From CAYFYS01 sp965202905 (GTDB taxonomy: Bacteria; Pseudomonadota; Alphaproteobacteria; MPNO01), in NCBI GenBank assembly GCA_965202905.1, contig OZ241868.1, forward strand, positions 2,976,001 through 3,040,000: DNA of 64,000 nt. Reading direction: 5' to 3'. The stretch's first letter is position 1; each line of letters opens with the position of its first letter. Shown piece after piece: positions 9,363 through 17,538 of this stretch. The position numbers and the translations under genes were made by a program. The notes under the pieces are model-generated. The model did not search any database, was not told the DNA's origin, and was given only the letters and a program-made list of their open reading frames with translations.

Positions 9363-10141
9363 GCTCGATTGAGTGCGGGATCGTTGAACAGGGGCCAGAG
9401 ATCCTGACCGCCGCCTCGGTCATTCATGAGCCAACCGAAGGCGTTCGCGAGCGAATAGCGCTGGAGCTGGGTCTCGACTGCGACGTCCAGGCCGGCCCGC
9501 TCAACCACCCGGCGCAGGCTCATCGAGGTGAAGTAATACAGATGCTCGGAATTGTAATGATTGACGCCGTAGGCGGCATTGTCGAAGATAGTGTTGAGTG
9601 CTTCGTCGGTGTTGGGGACCTCCAGGACGACATGCGCCGCACCGCGGAAGCGGATGCAGAGGTTCGCGAGCAGGACCCACGGTTCGGGAACGTGTTCGAG
9701 GACATGAAACAGCAAGATCGCGTCGATATCCGCGGGAACATCGTCGAGCGCATTGATGCAGCGCCAGCCTTCGGCGAGGTGACTCTCCACGACTCGCCGG
9801 CTGAGGTCGAAGCCGATCACCGCGCCGAAGGCGCCTTGCGCCTGCTCCAGGAAACCGCCGCAGCCGCAGCCGAAATCCAGTACGGTGAGCCGCCCGGCGT
9901 CCGGCAAGAGCCGACGCAGGCGCGCGACGCGCTCGATGTTCCAGTTTCGTTCGCGCGCCCGCACCGCCGCGAGGTCGTCGGGAAAATAATCGGCGGCGGC
10001 GTAATGACCCTCGCTCGCGTGAGAGAAATCGCGCACCTGCGCCAGCCCGCAGGACCGGCAAACTCCGATCGTGAGATCGGGCCGGTCGTTGCACACATGG
10101 CCGTTGGCCACCACCCGATCGCCGCAAAACCGGCAGGTCAT
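9293..10141 (-). CDS. Class I SAM-dependent methyltransferase with N-terminal CxxC zinc motifs
   Basis: The N terminus carries two CxxC pairs (CRFCG and CRSCG), which resemble the zinc-binding domain of sugar C-methyltransferases. Motif I, VLDFGCGCGGFL, follows near residue 85, and an acidic post-motif VIGFDLS is present. FHVLEHVPEP matches the methyltransferase_11/23 pattern. The chosen ATG at 10141 has GGGA six bases upstream; ATG 10153 is an alternative. It is the only leftward gene in this part of the island and converges on the oxidoreductase at 8337-9362. It probably methylates a sugar or glycan. Confidence 0.82.
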   Translation of the reverse strand: MTCRFCGDRVVANGHVCNDRPDLTIGVCRSCGLAQVRDFSHASEGHYAAADYFPDDLAAVRARERNWNIERVARLRRLLPDAGRLTVLDFGCGCGGFLEQAQGAFGAVIGFDLSRRVVESHLAEGWRCINALDDVPADIDAILLFHVLEHVPEPWVLLANLCIRFRGAAHVVLEVPNTDEALNTIFDNAAYGVNHYNSEHLYYFTSMSLRRVVERAGLDVAVETQLQRYSLANAFGWLMNDRGGGQDLWPLFNDPALNRAYETVLTAEGVADSLFFVCRPRS

Positions 10142-10336
10142 TGAGCGTCCCATGCAATCGCGCCGACGGATGACGGGACCGGGCATTGGCGGCGCCGCGG
10201 CCCGCATCGGGTGCTCCGCTTATCACAGGCGATCCCCGCCGTCCATCGGGGCGCCGGAGCCCGGTCCCGTCCCGGCGAGGCGACGCCGGAGCGCTCCCTT
10301 CCGCTTCCGGCGCGCCTGACCCGGGCACGGCTACGG

Positions 10337-12109
10337 ATGTTCCTGGTCACCACCGCCGACCAAACGACATGGCGTACCGACCGGCCGATCCTGTTCCTCG
10401 GTCAGTGGTGCCTTCGCTACGGCCAGCGCGATGTCTGGGCGAAGCTCGACTACGAGGTCCTGCCTTATCACTGGGACGACCGCGGGCAATTTCGTCGAGA
10501 CTACCGCTACCTCGCTCGCTTGAACGAGATCGCGCTCCAGGCGCTCACCGAGACCCTCAATGCCTTCCACGGTACGCGCTATTCACTGCGTTACTGGCGC
10601 ATCGTGCTCGGCCGGTGGCTGTACTACTTCCTGCACATCACCTTCGACCGCTATCGATTGATCCGCGCGGCCTCGGAGAGCGGCAAGGTCGACGACACCT
10701 GGGTGATCGACGAAGCGTCGGACGACTGGCTGCCCCGCAACATGTTCCAGTTCCACAGCTGGAGCCTGGGAGACGCTTATAACCATCACCTGATGGGCAG
10801 CATCATCCGGGAGCTCGGCTGCTTGCCCTACACCACGATCCCGCCCGGCGAGAATCGTGCAGCCGAGGCCTCCCGAACGCCCTACGCCGAACGGGCGACG
10901 GGCCGCGGCGCGGTGAAGCGGCTCCGCGATACATGCGCGCGCCTTTATGGGCGGCTTGCGCCGGCCGGTCTGCAAAGACTCGCCCTCTGGGGCAGCGGTT
11001 TGGAGGTCGGCGAACAGCTCGCCCTGCATCTGGCCATGCGGCAGTTCAGCCATTATCAGGCGCCGCCACTTGAAGTACCGACTCCGCCGCGGGTCGACTG
11101 GCGGTCTCGCGACGACCTCACGCTCGAGATCGGCGACGACCCTTACGAGCGTCTGCTCGCGACCCTGCTGAAGCGGCAGATGCCAGTCGAATTCCTGGAG
11201 GACTACGACATCCATCGCCGGCGCGCGGCGGCGACTCTGCCCGCCGCGCCTTCCGTCATCTTCGTCGGCGGATCGCCCAAAGAAGATTCCGGCCGGTACT
11301 GGGTGGCGAGGCAGGTCGAGCGCGGCGCGAAGCTGGTCATGGGCCAGCATGGCGGCTATTTCGGGGCCAGCTTGCTCCAGAGCGGCGAGGATTACGACCG
11401 CGCCATCGCCGATCGCTATTTCTCCTGGGGCTGGCAATGGCCGGGCGACGACGATGTGGTTCCTCTGCCTTCCCCCAAGCTGAGCCGCCGGAGCCGCCGC
11501 CTGCGACCGAAGCCCAACGGTCATGTGCTTTGGGTGCTGACGTCGAACCCGCGTTATTTGCACTGCATATACAGCATCCCGGTCGCCCCCCAGTTCCTGG
11601 TCTACTGGCGCGAGCAGGAGCGCTTCGCCAGAGCGGCCAGCCCGGACCTGCGGAAGCGGTTGCTGCTTCGCCTGTACCCCAAGGTAGATTTCGGCTGGGA
11701 CGAGCATGCGCGCTGGGCCGATTCGATGCCGGAGATCGCGCTCTCCCATGGAGAGCGCACCCTGGAAGGGGATCTCGCCCAGGCGCGTTTGTTCGTCGGG
11801 ACCTACAACGCGACCACGCCGCTCGAGGCGCTGGCCGCCGGCTTCCCGACCGTCCTGTTCTGGACGCCCGGGCACGGAGAGCTGCGCCCCCAGGCGCAGC
11901 CCCGTTACGACGACCTGCGCCGCGCCGGCATCCTCCACGACACGCCGGAGTCGGCGGCGACCGTCGTCAACGAGATCCACACCGACCCGCAGGCGTGGTG
12001 GCGCTCGCCCGAAATCCGCGCCGCGCGCGAGCGGTTCTGCGGGACCTTCGCGCGCACCGGCCGCCGCTGGCCCCGCGACTGGCGCGACGCGCTGCGCGCC
12101 CTGATGTGA
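10337..12109 (+). CDS. LIC12162-family putative transferase
   Basis: A 590-residue cytoplasmic protein beginning FLVTTADQTTW, the hallmark opening of the LIC12162 family first noted in a Leptospira surface-polysaccharide cluster. The C-terminal part looks like a GT-B glycosyltransferase: a GTYNATTPLEALAAGFPTV segment resembles a sugar-nucleotide binding face. The family tends to occur in nonulosonic acid clusters, which fits this location. Upstream in-frame codons back to 10211 have no support. Donor and acceptor are unknown; transfer of the CMP-activated nonulosonic acid is a reasonable guess. Confidence 0.75.
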   Translation: MFLVTTADQTTWRTDRPILFLGQWCLRYGQRDVWAKLDYEVLPYHWDDRGQFRRDYRYLARLNEIALQALTETLNAFHGTRYSLRYWRIVLGRWLYYFLHITFDRYRLIRAASESGKVDDTWVIDEASDDWLPRNMFQFHSWSLGDAYNHHLMGSIIRELGCLPYTTIPPGENRAAEASRTPYAERATGRGAVKRLRDTCARLYGRLAPAGLQRLALWGSGLEVGEQLALHLAMRQFSHYQAPPLEVPTPPRVDWRSRDDLTLEIGDDPYERLLATLLKRQMPVEFLEDYDIHRRRAAATLPAAPSVIFVGGSPKEDSGRYWVARQVERGAKLVMGQHGGYFGASLLQSGEDYDRAIADRYFSWGWQWPGDDDVVPLPSPKLSRRSRRLRPKPNGHVLWVLTSNPRYLHCIYSIPVAPQFLVYWREQERFARAASPDLRKRLLLRLYPKVDFGWDEHARWADSMPEIALSHGERTLEGDLAQARLFVGTYNATTPLEALAAGFPTVLFWTPGHGELRPQAQPRYDDLRRAGILHDTPESAATVVNEIHTDPQAWWRSPEIRAARERFCGTFARTGRRWPRDWRDALRALM

Positions 12110-12316
12110 GATGCGGTCGTGGAGCCCCTGACGCCCATGACGACGCCAGGACCGCCTGGTGGCCCTGTTCCGAAACATGCATCAGCCCCATCGCCGCGCA
12201 TGAGGCGCCCGGCGGCGAAAACGGACCAACCTTCCAACGACCCTCCCTCTCCCCCCTCCCCCCGGGGCGGCGGCTGGACGACCATCCTCATCCCGGCAGC
12301 GCAACTTGTTGAGCAG

Positions 12317-13462
12317 ATGACGCCCGAAACCACGACGCCCGATCGGGATGCCGGCGGTCCCGCGAGCGGCCCCGTCATCGTCGGCGGTGCCTCGCGCAGC
12401 GGCACGTCCCTGATGGTCCGCCTGCTGGCCGCGGCCTGCGGCGGTGTCCGGTTCCTGCCCTGCGAGGGCTGGATGATCCCGTTCGTCAGCGAGTATCCGG
12501 TGCTGCGGCCCGAACTCGCCAAGGACTTCGTGGTCCGCTACCTGATGACCGGGCGCGCCACCGACACCGGGCGCACCGAATACGAGCGGCCGATCGACAC
12601 CTCCGGAATGCCGCTGGCCGACTATCTGCGGGAGATCGATCTCGGCGAGCGCGATCCATACCGCCTGCTCGGCCGGGTGCTGAGCCGATATGCCCATTCC
12701 GGCGGCGCCGGAAGGTGGGGACTCAAGGACACCTACATCGAGACCCACTTCGCGAAGATCCTCCGCAGGTTTCCCGAGGCCCGGCTCATCGTGATGATCC
12801 GCGATCCCCGCGCCTCGCTGTGCTCGGAGCTCTATTTCGGCATCTACCCCGAGAGGAACCGGCGGGCCGCCTGCGCCCTGCCCTACCGGCTGGCGATGTG
12901 GTCGCTCTCGGTGGAAACCGCCGGGGCGCTTGCCCGCCGGTGGCCGAAGAGGGTCATGCCGGTTCGCTACGAGGATCTCGTCGCGCAGCCGGAAGACATC
13001 GCCGGACGGCTCGGCGCGTTCCTCGGCGAGCCGCTCGGCGCCTTCGAAGACGCCATGCCGCGCGCGTTCTCCAGCTATGACGTCGCCCAGCAAAGCTTCT
13101 ACAGGACGAACGAGCGCTGGCGCGAGCTTCTGAGCGACCGCGAGATCGCCCTGATCGAAACCGTCGCGGCCGCGCCCATGGCCGCGCTGGGATACGCGAG
13201 GAGCCCGGACGCGCCGGCGCCGGGGGCGGCGAGCCTTCCCTACCGGATGCTCCATCGCACACTGGCCGGGATCGGCCGCGCCGCGCCGGCTGCTTCCTAT
13301 CGGCTGACCGTCTGTCTCTTTGAGCCGCGGCGGCTGTGGCTGCGGGGGCGGCGTCTGACGTTCTGGGCGGGCGCGATGACGACGCCGTGGATGTGGCGGG
13401 GCTTCCTCGAACGCCGGCGCGAGCGGATCATCGGCGCGTTCGGCGAGCAGGCGGGGCCGTGA
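12317..13462 (+). CDS. Sulfotransferase family protein
   Basis: The N-terminal P-loop-like 5'-phosphosulfate motif GGASRSGTSLMVRLL and the downstream 3'-phosphate motif VMIRDPRASLCS identify a PAPS-dependent sulfotransferase of about 381 residues. The ATG at 12317 places the motif about 30 residues in. The in-frame extension back to 12119 is proline-rich, low in complexity and unlikely to be translated. The stop overlaps the GTG of the PseG-PseH fusion. Sulfation of a glycan residue is the likely role. Confidence 0.82.
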   Translation: MTPETTTPDRDAGGPASGPVIVGGASRSGTSLMVRLLAAACGGVRFLPCEGWMIPFVSEYPVLRPELAKDFVVRYLMTGRATDTGRTEYERPIDTSGMPLADYLREIDLGERDPYRLLGRVLSRYAHSGGAGRWGLKDTYIETHFAKILRRFPEARLIVMIRDPRASLCSELYFGIYPERNRRAACALPYRLAMWSLSVETAGALARRWPKRVMPVRYEDLVAQPEDIAGRLGAFLGEPLGAFEDAMPRAFSSYDVAQQSFYRTNERWRELLSDREIALIETVAAAPMAALGYARSPDAPAPGAASLPYRMLHRTLAGIGRAAPAASYRLTVCLFEPRRLWLRGRRLTFWAGAMTTPWMWRGFLERRRERIIGAFGEQAGP

Positions 13463-15024
13463 GCGAGCGTCGCCTCGCCGTTTTCCGCTGCGACGCCGCG
13501 CCGGAGATCGGCGGCGGCCACGCCATGCGCTGTTCCTCGCTCGCCATCGCGCTCCGTGAGGCCGGATGGCGGACCGCGTTCGCCACCCGGCCGGGCGCCG
13601 CGGAGACCGTGCCGGCAATCGTCAGGCCCGACACGGACCATCTGCTGCTGGAGTGCGACCCGTCCGGCGAGCCCGCCTCCCTCGCCGCGCAATGGCCGGA
13701 CGGGGCCGAACTGCTGGTCGTCGACCATTACGACCGGGATGCCGGGTTCGAGCGAGCCTGTCGGCCGTGGGCGGACCGGATTCTCGTCATCGACGATCTC
13801 GCCGACCGCCGGCACGACTGCGATATGCTGCTGGATCAGAATCTCGGAAAAACCGAAGAGGATTACGCGGGCCTCGCGCCGGAAACCTGCCGGTTCCTGA
13901 TCGGCCCGCACTACGCGTTGCTCCGGCCGCAGTTTTCCGCGATGCGGACGGCCGCGCTGGCGCGCCGAGAAAGCGGCGCGGAGGCCGCGCGCGTCCTCGT
14001 CAGCCTGGGCTCGTCGGATTCGGTCAACGCCACGACAGACGCGATCGCGGCGATCGACGCAAGCGGTCTCGATATTCGCGCCGACGTGGCGCTCGGCGCC
14101 GCCGCGCCACACCTGGCGACCGTTCGCGCACGCGCGGCCGCCGCGACCGCGCCGATCGAAGTCCACGCCGAGGTGACGGATATGGCGTCCCTGATGGCGG
14201 CCGCCGACATCGCCATCGGAGCGGCCGGGGGGTCCTCTTGGGAGCGTTGCTGTCTCGGACTCCCTTCGCTTTTGATCGTCACCGCGGACAATCAACGAAA
14301 GGCGGCGGACGCCCTGCAAGCCGCCGGAGCGGCCCGGATGATCGGCTGGCACGCCGACGCCGACGCACCGGGAACGGGCGAGGCGCTCGCAACGCTCGCC
14401 CGCGATCGGACGCGCCTTCGGGTGATGAGCGACGCCGCGGCCGCGGTCTGTGACGGCCGCGGCGGTCTCCGCATGGCCCTGGCGCTCCAGAGAGCGGTCG
14501 CGGCCAAAGACGGAGCGCCGGCGACGCTGCGCCTCGCCACGATGAACGACGCCGATCTCATCCTTGAATGGCGGCGTCATCCCGATACGCAAAGCTGCGC
14601 TCACGACCTGCGCCCGCCGGGTCCGCGGGAACATGAGCGCTGGTTCAAAAATTGTCTGCAAAACCCTGAGCGCTTGCCGATGATCGTCCTGCACGGCGGC
14701 GAGCCCGCCGGATTCGTGACGCTGGAGCCCACGGATGAGGAGAGCGTTCTCCGGGTTTCGATCCTCGTTTCCCCGGATCGATACCGGCTCGGACTCGGCA
14801 AGGCTGCGCTGGGACTCGCGCGGCAGATCCGCCCGGACGCTCGGCTGATTGCGGAAGTACTTCCCGGCGACGCGGCCTCACATGCGCTTTTCTCGCGCGC
14901 CGGATTTACCCGGATCGACGAGCGCCTTTACGCATATCCATCCGATCTCGCAGGCCCATCCGATCTCGCAGGCGACCGGACGGGCGGGCGGCAATCGTCC
15001 GGCGCCGGCGGTGAGGATGGCTGA
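13459..15024 (+). CDS. pseG: PseG-PseH fusion: UDP-sugar hydrolase plus N-acetyltransferase
   Basis: Residues 1 to about 345 resemble PseG, the hydrolase that removes UDP from UDP-2,4-diacetamido-2,4,6-trideoxy-altropyranose. The start CDAAPEIGGGHAMRCSSLA and the late GAAGGSSWERCCLGLPSLL segment match GT-B-like PseG proteins. Residues from about 355 form a GNAT domain (TLRLATMNDADLILEWRR, then GLGKAALGLA) resembling PseH, which acetylates C4. The fusion covers two consecutive pathway steps. The start is GTG 13459, overlapping the sulfotransferase stop. Near the C terminus an 18-bp tandem duplication encodes PSDLAG twice. Confidence 0.87.
   Translation: MSERRLAVFRCDAAPEIGGGHAMRCSSLAIALREAGWRTAFATRPGAAETVPAIVRPDTDHLLLECDPSGEPASLAAQWPDGAELLVVDHYDRDAGFERACRPWADRILVIDDLADRRHDCDMLLDQNLGKTEEDYAGLAPETCRFLIGPHYALLRPQFSAMRTAALARRESGAEAARVLVSLGSSDSVNATTDAIAAIDASGLDIRADVALGAAAPHLATVRARAAAATAPIEVHAEVTDMASLMAAADIAIGAAGGSSWERCCLGLPSLLIVTADNQRKAADALQAAGAARMIGWHADADAPGTGEALATLARDRTRLRVMSDAAAAVCDGRGGLRMALALQRAVAAKDGAPATLRLATMNDADLILEWRRHPDTQSCAHDLRPPGPREHERWFKNCLQNPERLPMIVLHGGEPAGFVTLEPTDEESVLRVSILVSPDRYRLGLGKAALGLARQIRPDARLIAEVLPGDAASHALFSRAGFTRIDERLYAYPSDLAGPSDLAGDRTGGRQSSGAGGEDG
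14939..14974. repeat. 18-bp tandem duplication inside the PseG-PseH gene
   Basis: Two consecutive 18-bp units beginning catccgatctcgcagg encode a duplicated PSDLAG hexapeptide close to the C terminus. The frame is preserved. It is one of at least nine short tandem arrays in the window. Confidence 0.8.
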
Positions 15025-15736
15025 TTACCTCGTCGCCACGATCAAGCCCTGGAACATCTCGGCGTTTCACCGGCGCACGCCCCAGTTGCCGGGACGTTGG
15101 CATCTCGTGGACTCCGCCGAAGACCTCGATCTCGACCTGATCGAGCGTCTGAATCCGCGCTATACGTTCTTCCCTCACTGGTCGCGGCGGGTTCCGGGAG
15201 AGATCCTGCGCGCGACGGAATGCGTGTGCTTCCACATGACGGACGTTCCGTATGGTCGGGGCGGTTCGCCACTCCAGAACCTGATCGTTCGCGGCCACCA
15301 GAGCACGCGGGTCACGGCGTTGCGCATGGTCGAGGAGGTCGATGCCGGGCCGGTCTATCTGAAACGCCCGCTCGAGCTTTCCGGGACAGCCCAGACCATC
15401 TTCGAGCGTGTGGCTGAGTTGATCTACGACATGGCCGAAGAGATCGTCGTCAAGGAGCCGACGCCCTTACCGCAGCAGGGCGACGCCGTCACTTTCAAGC
15501 GGCGAACGCCCGAGCAAAGCCGCTTGCCTGCCGAGGCGTCGCTGCGCCAGGTCTACGACCACATCCGCATGCTGGACGCGGAAACCTATCCAAGCGCTTT
15601 CGCCGAACACGGAGACCTGCTATTCAGGTTCTCAGAAGCCGAGCTGGCCGAGGATGGCGTTGTCGCTCGCGTACACATCGCGACCCCCGGTAAGGGGAAC
15701 CGAAGGACTTCATCGATTTGGCGCAAACGATCCTGA
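15017..15736 (+). CDS. Formyltransferase-fold protein (methionyl-tRNA formyltransferase-like)
   Basis: A 239-residue protein resembling the formyl_trans_N fold used by 10-formyl-THF dependent enzymes. The loop CFHMTDVPYGRGGSPLQNL carries the catalytic His, and EEVDAGPVY carries the Asp. The Asn that normally sits two residues before that His (N-x-H) appears to be Cys. ATG 15017 overlaps the previous gene by eight bases and has a GAGG-like sequence just upstream. It lies between PseG-PseH and a PIG-L deacetylase, so N-formylation of an amino sugar is the best guess. It is not a true Fmt: it is short and has no tRNA-binding domain. Confidence 0.72.
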   Translation: MADYLVATIKPWNISAFHRRTPQLPGRWHLVDSAEDLDLDLIERLNPRYTFFPHWSRRVPGEILRATECVCFHMTDVPYGRGGSPLQNLIVRGHQSTRVTALRMVEEVDAGPVYLKRPLELSGTAQTIFERVAELIYDMAEEIVVKEPTPLPQQGDAVTFKRRTPEQSRLPAEASLRQVYDHIRMLDAETYPSAFAEHGDLLFRFSEAELAEDGVVARVHIATPGKGNRRTSSIWRKRS

Positions 15737-16407
15737 TCGTCGCCGCTCACCCCGACGATGAAGTGCTTGGCGTCGGCGGCGCCGCGGCGCGTCACGCCGC
15801 GGCCGGAGACATGGTCGACACCCTGATACTCGCCGAGGGTGCGACCGCGCGCGGGCCGCAATGTGACGTCGAGTCGATGGTGGGGGAGGTTACCCGGTTG
15901 CGCGAACAGGCCGCAGCCTCGGCCGAAATCCTCGGTACGCAGCCGCCGTCATTTGCCGGTTTTCCCGACAATCGGATGGACGGCGTCGATCTGCTCGATA
16001 TCGTCAAGACGGTTGAGCAGAAAGTCGCCGAACTACGGCCTCGGATCGTCTACACCCATTTCGGAGGCGATCTCAACGTCGACCACCGGCTTGCGTTTCA
16101 AGCCGTGATCACCGCCTGCCGGCCCGTGCCCGGCTCGGCGGTCGGTGCGATCTACGCATTCGAGACGGTGTCCAGTACGGAGTGGGCGCCGGCGGTCGAC
16201 GCCCCATTCCGCCCCGGTCGGTTCGTCGGGATCTCCGGGCAGCTCGATCGCAAGCTGGCTGCGCTGCGCTGCTACGAGTCCGAGATGCGCCCGCCGCCGC
16301 ACGCCCGGTCGCTGGAAGCGGTCGAAGCGCTGGCTCGGATGCGCGGCGCATCCGTTGGACTGGAGGCCGCCGAAGCCTTCGCGGTGATCAGAGAAATCGT
16401 CCCGTGA
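15718..16407 (+). CDS. PIG-L family N-deacetylase
   Basis: The zinc motif AHPDDE appears at residues 10-15 (ILIVAAHPDDEVLGVGG). The late THFGGDLNVDHR segment provides the further metal ligand and completes the LmbE/PIG-L signature. The 229-residue length is typical. The start is an unusual TTG at 15718 preceded by GAAGGA, overlapping the formyltransferase gene; no ATG or GTG fits the family N terminus. The enzyme would remove an N-acetyl group from a sugar, which could then be formylated by the neighbouring protein. Confidence 0.85.
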   Translation: MAQTILIVAAHPDDEVLGVGGAAARHAAAGDMVDTLILAEGATARGPQCDVESMVGEVTRLREQAAASAEILGTQPPSFAGFPDNRMDGVDLLDIVKTVEQKVAELRPRIVYTHFGGDLNVDHRLAFQAVITACRPVPGSAVGAIYAFETVSSTEWAPAVDAPFRPGRFVGISGQLDRKLAALRCYESEMRPPPHARSLEAVEALARMRGASVGLEAAEAFAVIREIVP

Positions 16408-17498
16408 CCGGATCCGTCGAGATTGCCGGCCGGCCGATCGGCGCGGGGCATCCACCATACATCGTCGCCGAGATGTCGGGCAACCACAACGGCGATATCG
16501 GGCGCGCCTTCGAGATCATGGCGGCCGCAAAGGACGCCGGCGCGGATGCCGTGAAGATCCAGACCTACACCGCGGACACCATGACCATCGACCACGCCGG
16601 TCAGGAGTTCGTCATCCGGGGCGGGCTGTGGGACGGCCGCCGGCTGCACGACCTCTATCGCGAAGCGCATACGCCGTGGGACTGGCACGAGGCCCTTTTC
16701 GCCAAGGGCCGGGAGCTTGGCGTCACGGTCTTTTCCACGCCGTTCGATGCGACGGCGGTCGATCTGCTCGGCTCGCTCGCGGCGCCGGCCTACAAGATCG
16801 CCTCGTTCGAGGCCGTCGATCTGCCGCTCATCGCCAGGGTGGCCGCGACGGGCAGGCCGCTGATCGTTTCCACCGGCATGGCCGATCTTCCGGAGATCGC
16901 AGAGGCTGTGCGCATGGCGCGCGAGTCCGGAGCGGGCGGGCTGGTCCTGCTGCATTGCACCAGCGCCTATCCGGCGCCGATCGGCGACGCCAACCTCCAG
17001 ACGATCCCTCATCTCGCCCAGGCCTTCGATGTCGTCGGCGGGCTTTCCGACCATACGCCGGGCACCGCCGTCGCGGTGGCCGCGGTTGCGCTCGGCGCTG
17101 CGCTGATCGAAAAGCACTTCACGCTACGGCGCGCCGACGGCGGGCCCGATGCGGCCTTCTCGCTCGAACCGGACGAGCTCGCCGCCCTGGTGCGCGATGC
17201 TCGCGCGGCATGGCGTGCGCTCGGCCGGGTGACCTACGACCGCCAAGAGAGCGAGAAGGGCAACATCGTCTTCCGGCGATCGATTTATGCGGTCGCCGAT
17301 ATCGACGCCGGCGAGCGGTTCACACCGGATAATGTGCGGATCATCCGCCCGGGCTATGGGCTGGCCCCCAAGCATTTCGACGCCGTTCTCGGGCGCCGCG
17401 CCGGGCGCGCCCTTTCGCGCGGCACGGCGCTGAGCTGGGATGTCGTGGGGCTCGAAGGCCGGGCGCGGCAGGATGACGCGAAACGGAAGAGCCTTTGA
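16404..17498 (+). CDS. pseI: Pseudaminic acid synthase (PseI, NeuB family)
   Basis: A 364-residue NeuB-family TIM-barrel synthase with a C-terminal SAF (antifreeze-like) domain. It condenses the 6-deoxy amino sugar released by PseG with phosphoenolpyruvate. Visible motifs are IVAEMSGNHNGD near the N terminus, VKIQTYTADTM, FSTPFDATAVDLL, GLSDHTPGT and IEKHFTLRRADGGPD. The SAF part begins near FRRSIYAVADI. GTG 16404 overlaps the PIG-L stop. Of the three NeuB homologues here this one is the most canonical. Confidence 0.9.
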   Translation: MTGSVEIAGRPIGAGHPPYIVAEMSGNHNGDIGRAFEIMAAAKDAGADAVKIQTYTADTMTIDHAGQEFVIRGGLWDGRRLHDLYREAHTPWDWHEALFAKGRELGVTVFSTPFDATAVDLLGSLAAPAYKIASFEAVDLPLIARVAATGRPLIVSTGMADLPEIAEAVRMARESGAGGLVLLHCTSAYPAPIGDANLQTIPHLAQAFDVVGGLSDHTPGTAVAVAAVALGAALIEKHFTLRRADGGPDAAFSLEPDELAALVRDARAAWRALGRVTYDRQESEKGNIVFRRSIYAVADIDAGERFTPDNVRIIRPGYGLAPKHFDAVLGRRAGRALSRGTALSWDVVGLEGRARQDDAKRKSL

Positions 17499-17504
17499 GA
17501 TGAT

Positions 17505-17538
17505 GAAGTTGAGATGGCGAAGTTGAGATGGTGAAGTT
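17505..17538. repeat. 14-bp tandem repeat around the start of the second NeuB gene
   Basis: Two full 14-bp units (gaagttgagatggc/t, at 17505 and 17519) and a partial third run through the start region. Each full unit contains an ATG; only the ATG at 17528 opens the long frame. Two more ATGs lie at 17500 and 17503. The array may affect start choice. Confidence 0.75.

Noticed and set aside
13336..13458. In-frame upstream extension of the PseG-PseH gene
   Set aside because: It lies wholly within the sulfotransferase gene and adds residues unlike PseG; the GTG at 13459 gives the coupled overlap seen throughout the operon.
15017..15736. Methionyl-tRNA formyltransferase (fmt)
   Set aside because: The protein is too short, lacks the C-terminal tRNA-binding domain, and lies inside a sugar operon.
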